Assembly: GCA_036503775.1 (NCBI GenBank)
Contig: DASXWH010000015.1
Coordinates: 1 to 64,000, forward strand
Length of the DNA: 64,000 nucleotides
Origin: Ohtaekwangia sp036503775
Lineage (GTDB): Bacteria; Bacteroidota; Bacteroidia; Cytophagales; Cyclobacteriaceae
Direction of reading: 5' to 3'
Shown: positions 18,214-27,217 of the stretch, one piece after another
How positions within the stretch are numbered: position 1 is the stretch's first letter
Layout of the letters: each line of letters starts with the position of its first letter
Notes under the pieces: generated by a model
The model's database searches: none
What the model was told of the DNA's origin: nothing
Seen by the model: the letters and a program-made list of their open reading frames with translations, nothing else
Program-made: the position numbers and the translations under genes

Positions 18214-18301
18214 ACAGTGACGGAAGAGCCGAAGGTAAACGGTTAGCCTGCCTCTGCCTTCAGGAGGTCATTATGATTATGTTATGATTTAGTTACCAAA
18301 A

Positions 18302-18330
18302 AAAATAAGGCAGGAGCGCTGCCTTATTTT
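18302..18330 (-). terminator. Terminator after the large M16 protease gene
   Basis: A perfect 12-bp stem (AAAATAAGGCAG, loop GAGCG, CTGCCTTATTTT) lies 20 bp past the stop at 18351. On the - strand it ends in a T-run, and the A/T arms would work in both directions. Confidence 0.88.
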
Positions 18331-18350
18331 TATGCATTCTATAATGCTTT

Positions 18351-21194
18351 TTATTTTTCCGGATACAGAACGATCTGTACGAAGTTCTTCATGTCAAGGT
18401 ATCGATTCGCAGTATCTTTAATATCTTTTGTGGTGAGTGCTGCTACGCGTTTTTCATAGCTCAACAACGCACCCGCGTCAGAACCGGCTTCGACACTCCG
18501 GATAAGTTGTTGTGCCCAGAAGCCGTTGTCTTTCATATTGACTTCATACTGCTGCTTCCAGGTTTCTTTTATTTTATTCAGGTCATCTTCACTGGGGCCA
18601 TTGGTTTTTACTTTTTCGATTTCTGCAAGCGTGGCCTTGATCAGTTTATCTACATTTTCAGGGCCGCAGGGGAGAGATACACCAATGGAGTAATTGTTGT
18701 AGGGATATTTGTTGAGGCTGCCAAACATACCACCACCGTAAATACCGCTGAGATCTTCACGAAGTGTCTCAATCAATTTGATGTTCATGAGTTCCGTCAG
18801 GGCTGCTACTTTCAGTTGTTCTGATTCAGCGTAAGGTGCTTCACCATTCCAGAACAAACGAATAAAGCTTTTGGGTTCAGTGCCTTTCTTTACTTCTTTT
18901 TTAACTACCCCTTTTACCGGGCGCAGGCCAACGTCTTTGAACGTGGAAGATTTGCCGGAAGAAGGAAGACTGCCAAGGTAGGTAGCAATAAGGGGCTTGA
19001 TCTTCGCTGCATCAAAAGCGCCTACTAATACAAACGTGAAGCCGCTCGCACTACCGAAGCGTTCTTTATAGATCTCCAGTGCACGCTTCTCATCAATTTT
19101 ACCAAAAGTTTCTGCTTTAGGTACCTGTGGCGCCCAGGGATGTTTTTTATAAAGAATGGATAATACTGAATCCCGGAATGCATATTCAGGATCGGCTGTC
19201 ATGTTTTGATACAAGGCCTGCTGCTTCGAAATAAATGACTTGAAGAGGTCGTCATCCTGACGAGGCTTGGTAAAGTAGAGATAAGTAAGCTGAAGCATGG
19301 TTTCTACATCCGTGGCGCTGCATTGTCCATTAACCGTTTCAGAAAGATTGCTGATACGCGGTGTTACTGCTGCATTTTTTCCAGCCAATACTTTTCGGAG
19401 ATCTATGGGTGAGAACTGATCAACTCCCATTTGCGTCACCACCGTGGATGAGAATTCAGCTGATGCCCTTTCTTTGTCACTGTACAAATAAACACCACCA
19501 AAACGTGATGCATTCATGATCACCTGGTCATTCTTGAAATCGGTTGGCTTTAGGATAACCTTAACATTATTGCTCAGGGTAAGTTCGGTAAGCCCAAGCT
19601 CCTTGTTTTCTTTTTCGGCTGTAATAGTTCCAGCAACGGGAGCCTTTTCCATGAGGGAGCTGGCTACAGCTTTTTCTTCATAAGCCGTGACTTCCTGCTT
19701 GCCGGCAAGGTCGGCCAGTGCCAGGAGTTCTTCATTTGAGGGAATTTTGAAGTCAGCTTTTTCCGGACCGGTCAGCACCACGAGCTTACTATCCGATGCA
19801 GGAGGGATAGTTTTTGCAGCATACTGATTTACTTCTTCCAGTGAGATACCTTCCAGAAATTCTTTATAGTAAGCAAACTCGTTTTCAATTCCAGGAATAG
19901 GTTCCTGCTCCAGAAAATGCCTGACATATTCATCAACATGATTGGCAGATTCGGTTTTGTCGCGCTCATTATAGCTGCGCTCAATACCTTTCATGAATGT
20001 CTTTTTTGTACGATCGAGTTCGGCAGGCGTAAATCCAAATTTACGGGCACGCTCATTCTCCAACACTAACGCATTCAATGCAGCTTCAACCCCCTGTTTG
20101 CCAATGTAGCCGATAGACTGAAAAGCTTCATAACCGCGTGCGTAGCCACCGATAAAAGTTCCACCGAAGATAAACGGAGGCTCTGCTTTCTGCGTGAGTT
20201 CCTGCATTCGCTGGCTGAGCATAGCAGTGAATAGTCTTCTTACCAGGTATTCGCGGTAGTCGCCAACGGTTGTTTCGTCTTTTGACTTTTTATAGGTGTA
20301 GTGCAATTCTATTACGTGGTTTGTAGCTTCCGGATCGGTTACTACAATGCCTTCTGATTTTTGCCGGGCAGGAACATCAGCCAGGGTCCGTGGTCTCGGA
20401 CTTGCCGGACTTTTAAGTTTTTCAAAATGTGCTTTTATTGTTTTTTCGATTTCAACCGGATCGATATCACCAACTACAGCTACCGCCATAAGATCAGGAC
20501 GGTACCAGTCTTTATAAAACCGTTTGATCGCATCATATTTGAAGTTCTTCAAAATGTCGTCCTTGCCGATGGGAAGCCGTTCAGCATACTTTGATCCGTG
20601 GAACATCTTCGGATACACTACGCGGAACATACGATCCTCGGCTCCTTTACCCAGGCGCGATTCTTCCAGCACTACACCACGTTCTTTATCAATTTCAGTA
20701 TTGTCGAAAGCCACGGTGCTGGCCCAGTCTTCCAGAATCTGAAAACCTTTTTCAATGTTTTCTTTCTTTTCGGTTGGGATGGGAAGGATATACACCGTTT
20801 CATCAAAACCGGTATAGGCATTTAAGTCTGCACCAAATTCAACACCGATAGATTGCAGAAAAGAAATGAGATCATTCTTCTTAAAATTCTTTGAACCATT
20901 AAAGGCCATGTGTTCGGTAAAATGGGCGAGACCCTGCTGGTCGTCATCTTCAAGAATGGAACCTGCATTAACGGCAAGCCTCAGTTCTACTTTCTTCTCG
21001 GGCTTTACATTCCTCCGTATGTAATATGTTAATCCGTTAGAGAGCTTACCTATTTTGACATTCGGATCAGTTGGTAATTTTTCTTTCAGTCTGTCCTGGG
21101 AAAATACCAACCCGCTGACGAGAAACAGGAGAGAGAACAGCGTGAGTGATTTTTGAAGAGCAGGAAATTTTTTAACATGTATCATGCAACTCAT
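18351..21194 (-). CDS. Periplasmic M16 zinc protease (pitrilysin/insulinase type), two-half form
   Basis: The 947-residue product has a signal peptide (LTLFSLLFLVSGLVFSQ) and the inverted zinc motif HxxEH as H91-FT-E94-H95, with the third ligand expected in the VVLEESRLG segment about 75 residues later. The second half (from about residue 530) is a catalytically empty M16 repeat with the usual RxxxSGxY-like block (LREDLSGIYGGG). Two M16 halves in one chain form a clamshell that degrades peptides and unfolded proteins, here in the periplasm. A second in-frame ATG at 21185 also gives a good signal peptide. The inositol-phosphatase gene starts upstream on the same strand with a gap of about 40 bp. 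Confidence 0.93.
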   Translation of the reverse strand: MSCMIHVKKFPALQKSLTLFSLLFLVSGLVFSQDRLKEKLPTDPNVKIGKLSNGLTYYIRRNVKPEKKVELRLAVNAGSILEDDDQQGLAHFTEHMAFNGSKNFKKNDLISFLQSIGVEFGADLNAYTGFDETVYILPIPTEKKENIEKGFQILEDWASTVAFDNTEIDKERGVVLEESRLGKGAEDRMFRVVYPKMFHGSKYAERLPIGKDDILKNFKYDAIKRFYKDWYRPDLMAVAVVGDIDPVEIEKTIKAHFEKLKSPASPRPRTLADVPARQKSEGIVVTDPEATNHVIELHYTYKKSKDETTVGDYREYLVRRLFTAMLSQRMQELTQKAEPPFIFGGTFIGGYARGYEAFQSIGYIGKQGVEAALNALVLENERARKFGFTPAELDRTKKTFMKGIERSYNERDKTESANHVDEYVRHFLEQEPIPGIENEFAYYKEFLEGISLEEVNQYAAKTIPPASDSKLVVLTGPEKADFKIPSNEELLALADLAGKQEVTAYEEKAVASSLMEKAPVAGTITAEKENKELGLTELTLSNNVKVILKPTDFKNDQVIMNASRFGGVYLYSDKERASAEFSSTVVTQMGVDQFSPIDLRKVLAGKNAAVTPRISNLSETVNGQCSATDVETMLQLTYLYFTKPRQDDDLFKSFISKQQALYQNMTADPEYAFRDSVLSILYKKHPWAPQVPKAETFGKIDEKRALEIYKERFGSASGFTFVLVGAFDAAKIKPLIATYLGSLPSSGKSSTFKDVGLRPVKGVVKKEVKKGTEPKSFIRLFWNGEAPYAESEQLKVAALTELMNIKLIETLREDLSGIYGGGMFGSLNKYPYNNYSIGVSLPCGPENVDKLIKATLAEIEKVKTNGPSEDDLNKIKETWKQQYEVNMKDNGFWAQQLIRSVEAGSDAGALLSYEKRVAALTTKDIKDTANRYLDMKNFVQIVLYPEK

Positions 21195-21233
21195 TTTTTA
21201 GTTTAAACTTGGTGTGTATAACGAATAGAAATC

Positions 21234-22034
21234 TTAAGCGTACCACTTCTGGTTGACGAGTGTCAGCATTTCCTGATGAATGGCTCCGTTGGCAGCACAA
21301 AGCTCTCCACCGAAAAGAAAATTATTACCTCCTTTAAAATCGGTAACCTTTCCGCCAGCCTGTTGAACAATGAAGGCACCTGCGGCAACATCCCAGGGAT
21401 TGAGGTTATATTCAAAGAAGCCCTCTAGCCTTCCACAGGCTACATACGCGAGATCAATAGCAGCACTGCCCAGCCTTCGGATGCCGTGGGTTTTTTCCAG
21501 GAAATGTTTTATGATCTCGAGATAGGTATCTTTTTTTTCTGAGTGATAGTATGGGAAACCGGTAGCGAGGAGGCTTTCGCCCAGTGTGGGCACCGTTGAT
21601 ACACGGATCTCTTTGTCGTTGCAATACGCTTTTCCACCTTCAACCGCATGAAAGCATTCCTTGCGTACCACATGATACACAGAGCCGAGAATGGTTTCTG
21701 TATTTCGGGTAAGACCGATGCTGATGGCAAAGATGGGGAGACCATGCATGAAATTGGTTGTGCCATCGAGCGGGTCAATGATCCAGTTATACTCGTGTTT
21801 TTTGGATTGCTCAACAGTTCCCTCTTCCGTGATGAAACCCGCCTCGGGAAAGATTTTATGAAGTGCTGAAACGAGTTTGCGTTCAGCTTCCTTGTCTACA
21901 TAGGATACCAGATTATTGAAACTGTTCTTCTGTTCAATGCGTGACAGATCAAAATTCTCTCCTTCTCTGCGGATAAATTCTCCTACTTCTTCACATACAC
22001 TCACTACGTCTTTATCTATGGATTCAAGCTTCAT
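21234..22034 (-). CDS. Inositol monophosphatase family protein (SuhB-like)
   Basis: The 266-residue protein carries all the metal-binding motifs of the IMPase family: Glu70-Glu71 in ITEEGT, Asp87 and Asp90 in IIDPLDGTTNF, and the Asp in NPWDVAAG near residue 212. These bind Mg2+ and hydrolyse sugar or inositol phosphates. SuhB-type members also act on rRNA maturation in other bacteria, and some relatives dephosphorylate 3'-phosphoadenosine compounds; the sequence alone does not decide. The length is typical and no membrane segment is present. It is followed by the M16 protease gene 40 bp downstream and preceded by a 114-bp gap to rsmI. Confidence 0.93.
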   Translation of the reverse strand: MKLESIDKDVVSVCEEVGEFIRREGENFDLSRIEQKNSFNNLVSYVDKEAERKLVSALHKIFPEAGFITEEGTVEQSKKHEYNWIIDPLDGTTNFMHGLPIFAISIGLTRNTETILGSVYHVVRKECFHAVEGGKAYCNDKEIRVSTVPTLGESLLATGFPYYHSEKKDTYLEIIKHFLEKTHGIRRLGSAAIDLAYVACGRLEGFFEYNLNPWDVAAGAFIVQQAGGKVTDFKGGNNFLFGGELCAANGAIHQEMLTLVNQKWYA

Positions 22035-22148
22035 AGTTCTCAGTTTTACCTATTGTATGGGTGAATATAGTCATCCGTGACCAAAGACGAATGCCACTCA
22101 TGGACATTAACGCATTAAGTTTGGTTCGTGGTGCCATATAAAGCAGGA

Positions 22149-22832
22149 TTATTTACCTGCCAGCACGATCACGATCTCACCCTTTACTTCTTTGGACTGG
22201 AAATGTTGGATTACCTCTTCCATGGAACCGGTGAAGGTTTCTTCAAATACTTTTGTCAGTTCACGTGAAACAGAAACCTTGCGATCGGCTCCCATATATT
22301 CCTTAAACTGCTCAAGGGTTTTTACCAACCGGTACGGTGACTCATAAAAGATCATGGTACGTTCTTCCTCGGCTAATTTCTTCAGCATAGTCTGCCGGCC
22401 TTTCTTGTGCGGGAGAAATCCTTCGAAGACAAAACGGTCGGAGGGTAATCCGGATTTCACCAATGCAGGTACAAAGGCGGTAGGGCCGGGAAGGCATTCA
22501 ACTTTTAAACCGGCTTCCAACGCGGCACGAACAATGAGAAATCCCGGGTCAGAAATTCCAGGTGTGCCAGCATCAGAAACGAGGGCCATGGTTTCTCCTC
22601 TATTCATTCGCTCCACCAGTGCGGCCAGAATCTTGTGTTCATTGAAATTATGAAAGCTCTGCAGGGGTTTTGAAATAGAATAATGTTTCAGTAGAAATCC
22701 TGATGTGCGTGTATCTTCTGCCAGTATTACGTTTACCGTTTTAAGGATTTCAAGCGCACGCAATGTGATATCAGCCAGGTTGCCGATGGGTGTGGGGACG
22801 ATATAAAGAGAAGTAATAGAAACCTCAGGCAT
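22149..22832 (-). CDS. rsmI: 16S rRNA (cytidine(1402)-2'-O)-methyltransferase
   Basis: The 227-residue protein shows the RsmI signatures of the tetrapyrrole-methylase fold: the N-terminal VPTPIGNLADITLRA, then LAEDTRTSGFLLKHY, then LVSDAGTPGISDPG, which binds S-adenosylmethionine. LPGPTAFVPALVKSGLP and the GFLPHKKGRQ block follow. RsmI methylates the ribose of C1402 in the decoding centre of 16S rRNA in the cytoplasm. The start is 5 bp after the stop of the pterin dehydratase gene, so the two are one transcription unit. The length is somewhat short of the E. coli protein because the extra C-terminal domain is missing, as in many Bacteroidota. Confidence 0.95.
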   Translation of the reverse strand: MPEVSITSLYIVPTPIGNLADITLRALEILKTVNVILAEDTRTSGFLLKHYSISKPLQSFHNFNEHKILAALVERMNRGETMALVSDAGTPGISDPGFLIVRAALEAGLKVECLPGPTAFVPALVKSGLPSDRFVFEGFLPHKKGRQTMLKKLAEEERTMIFYESPYRLVKTLEQFKEYMGADRKVSVSRELTKVFEETFTGSMEEVIQHFQSKEVKGEIVIVLAGK

Positions 22833-22837
22833 AGATA

Positions 22838-23074
22838 TCAGGAAGCCAGCTTGTCAATTGCTTTAGCGAGGTTATGATCTTTGTCTGTAACGGTGTCACC
22901 GGCATCATGGGTTGAGAGCTCGAAGCTTACCGTATTCCAGGTGTTTGTCCAGGTAGGATGGTGGTTCATTTTTTCAGCAACGAGTGCCACCTTTGTCATG
23001 AATCCAAATGCTTCGGTAAAATCTTTAAACGTAAACGTTTTTTTCAGACGATTCTTTTCATGTACCCATTCCAT
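22838..23074 (-). CDS. Pterin-4a-carbinolamine dehydratase (PCD/DCoH)
   Basis: The 78-residue protein carries the PCD core: FTFKDFTEAFGFMTKVALVAE, then the active-site NHHPTWTN with both His residues, STHDAGDTVTDKD with the third His, and LAKAID at the end. It dehydrates 4a-hydroxytetrahydrobiopterin and so recycles the cofactor of aromatic amino-acid hydroxylases. It lacks the roughly 20 N-terminal residues of longer homologues. The frame upstream is open for only 11 codons without an ATG, so the short form is probably real. No hydroxylase gene is nearby. rsmI follows 5 bp downstream. Confidence 0.92.
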   Translation of the reverse strand: MEWVHEKNRLKKTFTFKDFTEAFGFMTKVALVAEKMNHHPTWTNTWNTVSFELSTHDAGDTVTDKDHNLAKAIDKLAS

Positions 23075-23198
23075 AGTGCTGAGGGTTTTAGTAATCCGGA
23101 TACGATTTTACGACTTTTTACGGAGGAAGTCTAAAGTTATGAGGTAACGATACATTTTGATTATGTCGCTTACCAGCTTGTGGAGTGCGTAGAAGTTT

Positions 23199-23462
23199 CT
23201 ACAGGGCTACAATGCCTTCTATCTTCGAAGCTCTTTCATAGATCTCGATAACTGCATTGCTGGATGGCATCATCATCTGGATGGTGATGCTTGTGTAGTT
23301 ACCTTTTCCTGATTGTTTCTCGGTAGTGGTATGCATGGGGAAAAGTTGTTTTACTTCCTGTTCTTTTCCGGCAGGTACAATGAATTTAAAAATGTAAATG
23401 GAGGGCCAGGAATAATGCTGGTCAAGTTTTTCACGAAAGCCGTTGATCCATTGTTGGTCCAT
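23199..23462 (-). CDS. DUF493 (YbeD-like) small protein
   Basis: The 87-residue product has the DUF493 pattern: a strand YIFKFIVPAG, a helix with EVKQLFP, a central strand GNYTSITIQMMMPSS and a final helix VIEIYERASKIEGIVAL. The fold is a small ACT-like domain whose role is largely unknown; an E. coli relative is called YbeD. The start is placed at ATG 23462 (MDQQWINGF). An in-frame ATG at 23486 lies inside the strong hairpin at 23468-23507 and would add non-conserved residues. The hairpin ends 5 bases before the chosen start, which may affect translation. Confidence 0.82.
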   Translation of the reverse strand: MDQQWINGFREKLDQHYSWPSIYIFKFIVPAGKEQEVKQLFPMHTTTEKQSGKGNYTSITIQMMMPSSNAVIEIYERASKIEGIVAL

Positions 23463-23467
23463 GTTGA

Positions 23468-23507
23468 AATGACAACGCCCCGGCACATCGGCCGGGGCGT
23501 TGTCGTT
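23468..23507. terminator. Strong 14-bp hairpin between the foldase gene and the DUF493 gene
   Basis: GACAACGCCCCGGC at 23471-23484 and its exact complement at 23491-23504 enclose the loop ACATCG; A/T bases and one T-G pair extend the stem by 3 bp. On the + strand a TTAAGCTTTTTTTAT tail follows. On the - strand, the direction of both neighbouring genes, the tail is only ATTTC. It is probably the terminator of the foldase gene despite the poor tail. Confidence 0.7.
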
Positions 23508-23521
23508 AAGCTTTTTTTATA

Positions 23522-25630
23522 CTAAAAGAATTTGTAACGCAAATCTTCTATGTCAGAGTTTTCCTTAATGGCTTCACCAATACTGAAACCACTGCGGTTC
23601 TGATTGGTCTGTTCCAGTTGTGAGCGATACGTAGCGTAATCGCCAAGTGCCGGTGCAGTTGTTTTATTTTGAAGTTCAAATATCAGCACTCCATTTTCAC
23701 CAACAACCGGAGCGGAACGCTTGCCATTTTCAAGGCTGAAAGCTGCTCCAACGGCCAGAGGATCAAAACCTGCTGTAGGTAATGAGTTGCTGGCAAGTTT
23801 GAGATCGCTGCTGGAATACACATTGGCATCATTGCCAAACCCCGCTACGATTTCTTCCAGGGAACCCTTCAAGCCATTAAGCTTTTCAACAATTACCTTA
23901 CCTTTTACTTCATTTCTTACGATAGGTGTGATCTCATCTTTAACAAGGTTAAGAGGCTTGTATCCTTTATCAATTTCACCTGTCATTATGGCTACTACAT
24001 TCTGACCTTCGAGTTCATACACCTGTGAGATTTTTCCTACAGAAGCATCGCGGAATAACCAGATTACAATCTGACGTGCATCCGTAAGGGTATTAATTCT
24101 TCTGTCAGCAGCGTCAACGTTTTTAGCTTCCAGTACAGGCACACCCACCTCTCTGGCCTTGGCTTCGAATGATTCAATGCCTGTAAGATCAGATGCAAAG
24201 TTCTCCGCTTTGCGGAAAGCTTCATTAATGGTTGCGTCACTTGCACCAATAGAGCGTTCAACCACAGCCAGGGTGAATGCCTTTGTAGTTTTTGTGTTTG
24301 TCACCGAAATGATGTGATAACCGAAATCAGTTTCCACTACATCATTCAACAGGCCTGTTCGTGTAGCGTTGAACACGGCATCATTGAAAGGCTTTACCAT
24401 GTCACCGGTTTTGAACCAGCCGAGGTCTCCACCATTGGTTTTTGTTCCATCTGTTCCGTGCTCCAGCGCTTTAGCGCCAAAGTCAGCACCACCTTTGATT
24501 TCTTTCAGAATGTTTCTGGCTTTCTCTTTGGCATCTGCCTTAGCCAGATCGCTGTTATCTGCTGGCTTGATAAGAATGTGCTTTGCTCTTGCAGAACCAA
24601 CGGTATCATTAAAGATCTTAGACACCTTAACGACTTTATAGGATTCTCCGTCCAGGAAAGGACCGATTACTTTTCCTACCGAAAGACTATCAGCATTTAC
24701 AAAGGATGGCAGAGTAGCCAGTGAATAGTTGGCGTAAGGTTCACGGCCATCGGTATTATTGGAAGCATAAACGGAATCCTGATCAGCATTCCTGAATTCA
24801 GCAACGGCCTTCTGCAGGTCTTCAAAAACCGCAGCAGTATCTTCAGCCGATGCAATAACCGGGAAGGTTACATATTTTACATCGCGGCTTGCTTCGGTCT
24901 TGAATTTTTCTTTGTTCTTATTGTAATAAGCTTCCAGGTCTGAATCGGTTACCTGGACAGCGCTGTCTGTGATGGCGTGGAATGGAACGTATACATACTT
25001 CACTTCAGCAACGTCTGTCTGTAGGTGATATTCGCGCTCAGCCTCAGCTTTCGTTACATAGATTGATTTAATAAGCAGGTTCTCATACTTGATACGCTCG
25101 CGGCTGGGCTTAAGGTCTTTCTGGAAAAGCTCCCAGCGAACACGTTGCTCAGATTGTACGGGTGATTGCTTCAGGTTAGCGATGTATTCACCCAGACGAG
25201 CTCTGTCAAATACGCCAGTTTGAGGATCAGTGAATGCCTGTTTAATGGAAGGATCAACATTTGCTCCGGAGATCATGTCTACGAGTTCATCCTCGGTAAC
25301 TTCAACGCCTACTTTGGCAAATTCAGGCTGGATGGCATGCCGTGCGATCAGCAGATCCCATGCCTGCTGACGGATACCCTGCATTTCGCGTTCACCTGCT
25401 TCGCGGCCGGTTTGTAAATAATAACTGGCCTCACGCTCGCGGATTACGGATTGAAATTCTTCATATGAAATTTCCTTACCGGCTATCTCACCGACCGTAT
25501 TGCGGCCCCAGTTCATGATGTTGGATTGACCACTGAAGATGTCGCCAAGAATGAATGCCAAAATCGCAACAAACACAAAGACCACTACCCAAGTGCCCGC
25601 CTTATTGCGCAAAGTTCCTATAAATGCCAT
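23522..25630 (-). CDS. Membrane-anchored peptidyl-prolyl isomerase (PpiD/SurA-like)
   Basis: The 702-residue product has an N-terminal helix (TWVVVFVFVAILAFILGDIF) that anchors it in the inner membrane, a SurA-N-like chaperone region (about residues 40-230) and a parvulin rotamase domain at about 345-450, with ARAKHILIKPAD, GGDLGWFKTGDMV and TDFGYHIISV. A second, more divergent chaperone region follows. The layout is that of PpiD, which helps outer-membrane proteins fold as they leave the Sec translocon. That fits a window with SusC, PorU and PorV clients. The gene has its own 115-bp upstream gap to the CNNM gene, whose direction is the same. Confidence 0.92.
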   Translation of the reverse strand: MAFIGTLRNKAGTWVVVFVFVAILAFILGDIFSGQSNIMNWGRNTVGEIAGKEISYEEFQSVIREREASYYLQTGREAGEREMQGIRQQAWDLLIARHAIQPEFAKVGVEVTEDELVDMISGANVDPSIKQAFTDPQTGVFDRARLGEYIANLKQSPVQSEQRVRWELFQKDLKPSRERIKYENLLIKSIYVTKAEAEREYHLQTDVAEVKYVYVPFHAITDSAVQVTDSDLEAYYNKNKEKFKTEASRDVKYVTFPVIASAEDTAAVFEDLQKAVAEFRNADQDSVYASNNTDGREPYANYSLATLPSFVNADSLSVGKVIGPFLDGESYKVVKVSKIFNDTVGSARAKHILIKPADNSDLAKADAKEKARNILKEIKGGADFGAKALEHGTDGTKTNGGDLGWFKTGDMVKPFNDAVFNATRTGLLNDVVETDFGYHIISVTNTKTTKAFTLAVVERSIGASDATINEAFRKAENFASDLTGIESFEAKAREVGVPVLEAKNVDAADRRINTLTDARQIVIWLFRDASVGKISQVYELEGQNVVAIMTGEIDKGYKPLNLVKDEITPIVRNEVKGKVIVEKLNGLKGSLEEIVAGFGNDANVYSSSDLKLASNSLPTAGFDPLAVGAAFSLENGKRSAPVVGENGVLIFELQNKTTAPALGDYATYRSQLEQTNQNRSGFSIGEAIKENSDIEDLRYKFF

Positions 25631-25745
25631 GTATACTAAATTTTAAAGAGCCGCAAATTTAACCTCTTCCTGCTATTAGAAAAATATACTCCATAAAAAA
25701 GGGAAAAATAGGTCTGCCCCCGCAAAATGCTGATTTTAAGGGGTT

Positions 25746-27017
25746 TCAAACCTCCTGAACGGGCTCCTGAATAACGATTTTTACGGTATCTATCCTGCTT
25801 TCCACAGTCGATTGCACGGTAAAGGTGAAAGGCGGACTTAAGATGGTTTTGCCAACTTCAGGGAAGTCTTCTGTAAAGGATAGGATCAATCCGCCCAGCG
25901 TATCATAATCGCCAGCGGGAAGGTTCAGTTTATAGGTCTCGTTGAGGTAATCTATTTCAAGGCGCGCGCTGAACAGATAGGTTGATTCATTCAGTTTTTG
26001 TTCCACCAGGTCATCCTCATCATGCTCGTCTTCAATCTCTCCAAAGATCTCTTCGATCACATCTTCCATGCTCACCATACCTGAGGTGCCACCAAACTCA
26101 TCAATGACTACCGCCAGACTTTTTTGTTCACTGATAAACCGAACCATCAGGTCGTTGGCCAGGGTGTTTTCCGGGACGGATATGATGGGGGTCAGAATAT
26201 CTTCAATTCGTGAAGGTCTTTTGAACAGAGCCGCAGAATGACAGTATCCGATAATATCATCAATGTTCTTCCCGAAGACAACAATTTTGGAGTGCCCGCT
26301 CTCTACAAAAGCTTCACGCAGCTTTTCAATTCCGGCCGTACTCGCTATGGCTGCGATCTCTGTGCGTGGGATCATACAATCACGGACCTTTACATGCTTG
26401 AACTGAAGTGCATTCTGAAAGATCTTCTTGTCAAGTTCAATATCCGCTTCTGAAGCTGACTGACTTTTGTTTTTTGAGTAGGTGTTTACTTCAGGCGAAA
26501 AAAGTAAGGATACATAGTCGCCCTGATCCAATTTGAGTGTGCGCGCTGTCCATCGCGTAAGTGTGATGTAGACCCATACCAGCGGAAAGAGGAATATGAA
26601 ACAAATACCGAATGGAATAATAAACGAATGAATCAGCTGACTTGTACTCCGTTGAACCACGAATTTCACCTGAACATCAAGTATGAGCAGAGCTATAGCA
26701 ATGATAAGTATCAGGATTATCACGAAGAAGATCTTCCCTCCAAACCCGGGTGCGAAAAGCAGCCATGCTTTAATCAGCAACACCCCGATAAAATAAAGTG
26801 CAGCCGCCATCGTAAGTATTTTCCCGATGCGAATTGTGCCGGCAATCCAGAATGGTTTTTTACGGAAGTATTTCAGTATTTTTTCAGTGAAGGAATCCGG
26901 CTGAGGCATTGAAGCTTTATTCAGCTCATGCCTGGCGAAGGCATACTCCATACCGGAAAAGAATCCAGCGGAGATCAGCGAAAGAACAATACCAGAAGCA
27001 ATGCTGAATTCACTCAT
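25746..27017 (-). CDS. CNNM/CBS-domain membrane protein (CorC/HlyC family)
   Basis: The 423-residue protein has an N-terminal DUF21/CNNM-type region with about four helices (residues 5-150), a CBS pair (about 200-325, with MIPRTEIAAI at the start, DDIIGYCHSAALF, and the ending VIDEFGGTSGMVSMEDVIEEIFGEI), and a C-terminal CorC_HlyC transporter-associated domain. Family members take part in Mg2+ or Co2+ homeostasis. The DUF21 part is divergent, and in Bacteroidota a relative called GldE is linked to gliding; the neighbours here do not support that name. Its ATG lies inside the end of the 56-residue gene (8-bp overlap), so translation is probably coupled. Confidence 0.9.
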   Translation of the reverse strand: MSEFSIASGIVLSLISAGFFSGMEYAFARHELNKASMPQPDSFTEKILKYFRKKPFWIAGTIRIGKILTMAAALYFIGVLLIKAWLLFAPGFGGKIFFVIILILIIAIALLILDVQVKFVVQRSTSQLIHSFIIPFGICFIFLFPLVWVYITLTRWTARTLKLDQGDYVSLLFSPEVNTYSKNKSQSASEADIELDKKIFQNALQFKHVKVRDCMIPRTEIAAIASTAGIEKLREAFVESGHSKIVVFGKNIDDIIGYCHSAALFKRPSRIEDILTPIISVPENTLANDLMVRFISEQKSLAVVIDEFGGTSGMVSMEDVIEEIFGEIEDEHDEDDLVEQKLNESTYLFSARLEIDYLNETYKLNLPAGDYDTLGGLILSFTEDFPEVGKTILSPPFTFTVQSTVESRIDTVKIVIQEPVQEV

Positions 27018-27180
27018 TTTGTTTTTTCTTATTCCTGCGCAGTGTCAGCATAAAAAAAAGAATGAGGGTAAGCATAAGTGCCCAGTAGGCCTGTTCAAAA
27101 CCCAGCACCATCGTTTGATGAATGCCGATGATAAGAAAGACAACTGCCAGCGACAGAATCAGAATATCCGCTAGTTTCAT
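27010..27180 (-). CDS. 56-residue two-helix membrane protein coupled to the CNNM gene
   Basis: An ATG at 27180 opens a 56-codon frame that ends in the ATGAGTGA overlap with the downstream CNNM gene. The product has two hydrophobic helices (from ADILILSLAV to IIGIHQ, and from YWALML to FFMLTL) separated by a short polar turn with MVLGFEQA, and a basic tail ending RRNKKKQNE, which fits an inner-membrane hairpin with both ends in the cytoplasm. The 8-bp overlap and the 37-bp gap to the upstream arginase-like gene support real translation. I do not recognise a family. A role as a small partner of the CNNM protein is inferred from coupling alone. Confidence 0.7.
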   Translation of the reverse strand: MKLADILILSLAVVFLIIGIHQTMVLGFEQAYWALMLTLILFFMLTLRRNKKKQNE

Positions 27181-27217
27181 GAATTACATTCCACGCATTA
27201 AGTCCATAGGGAATACC

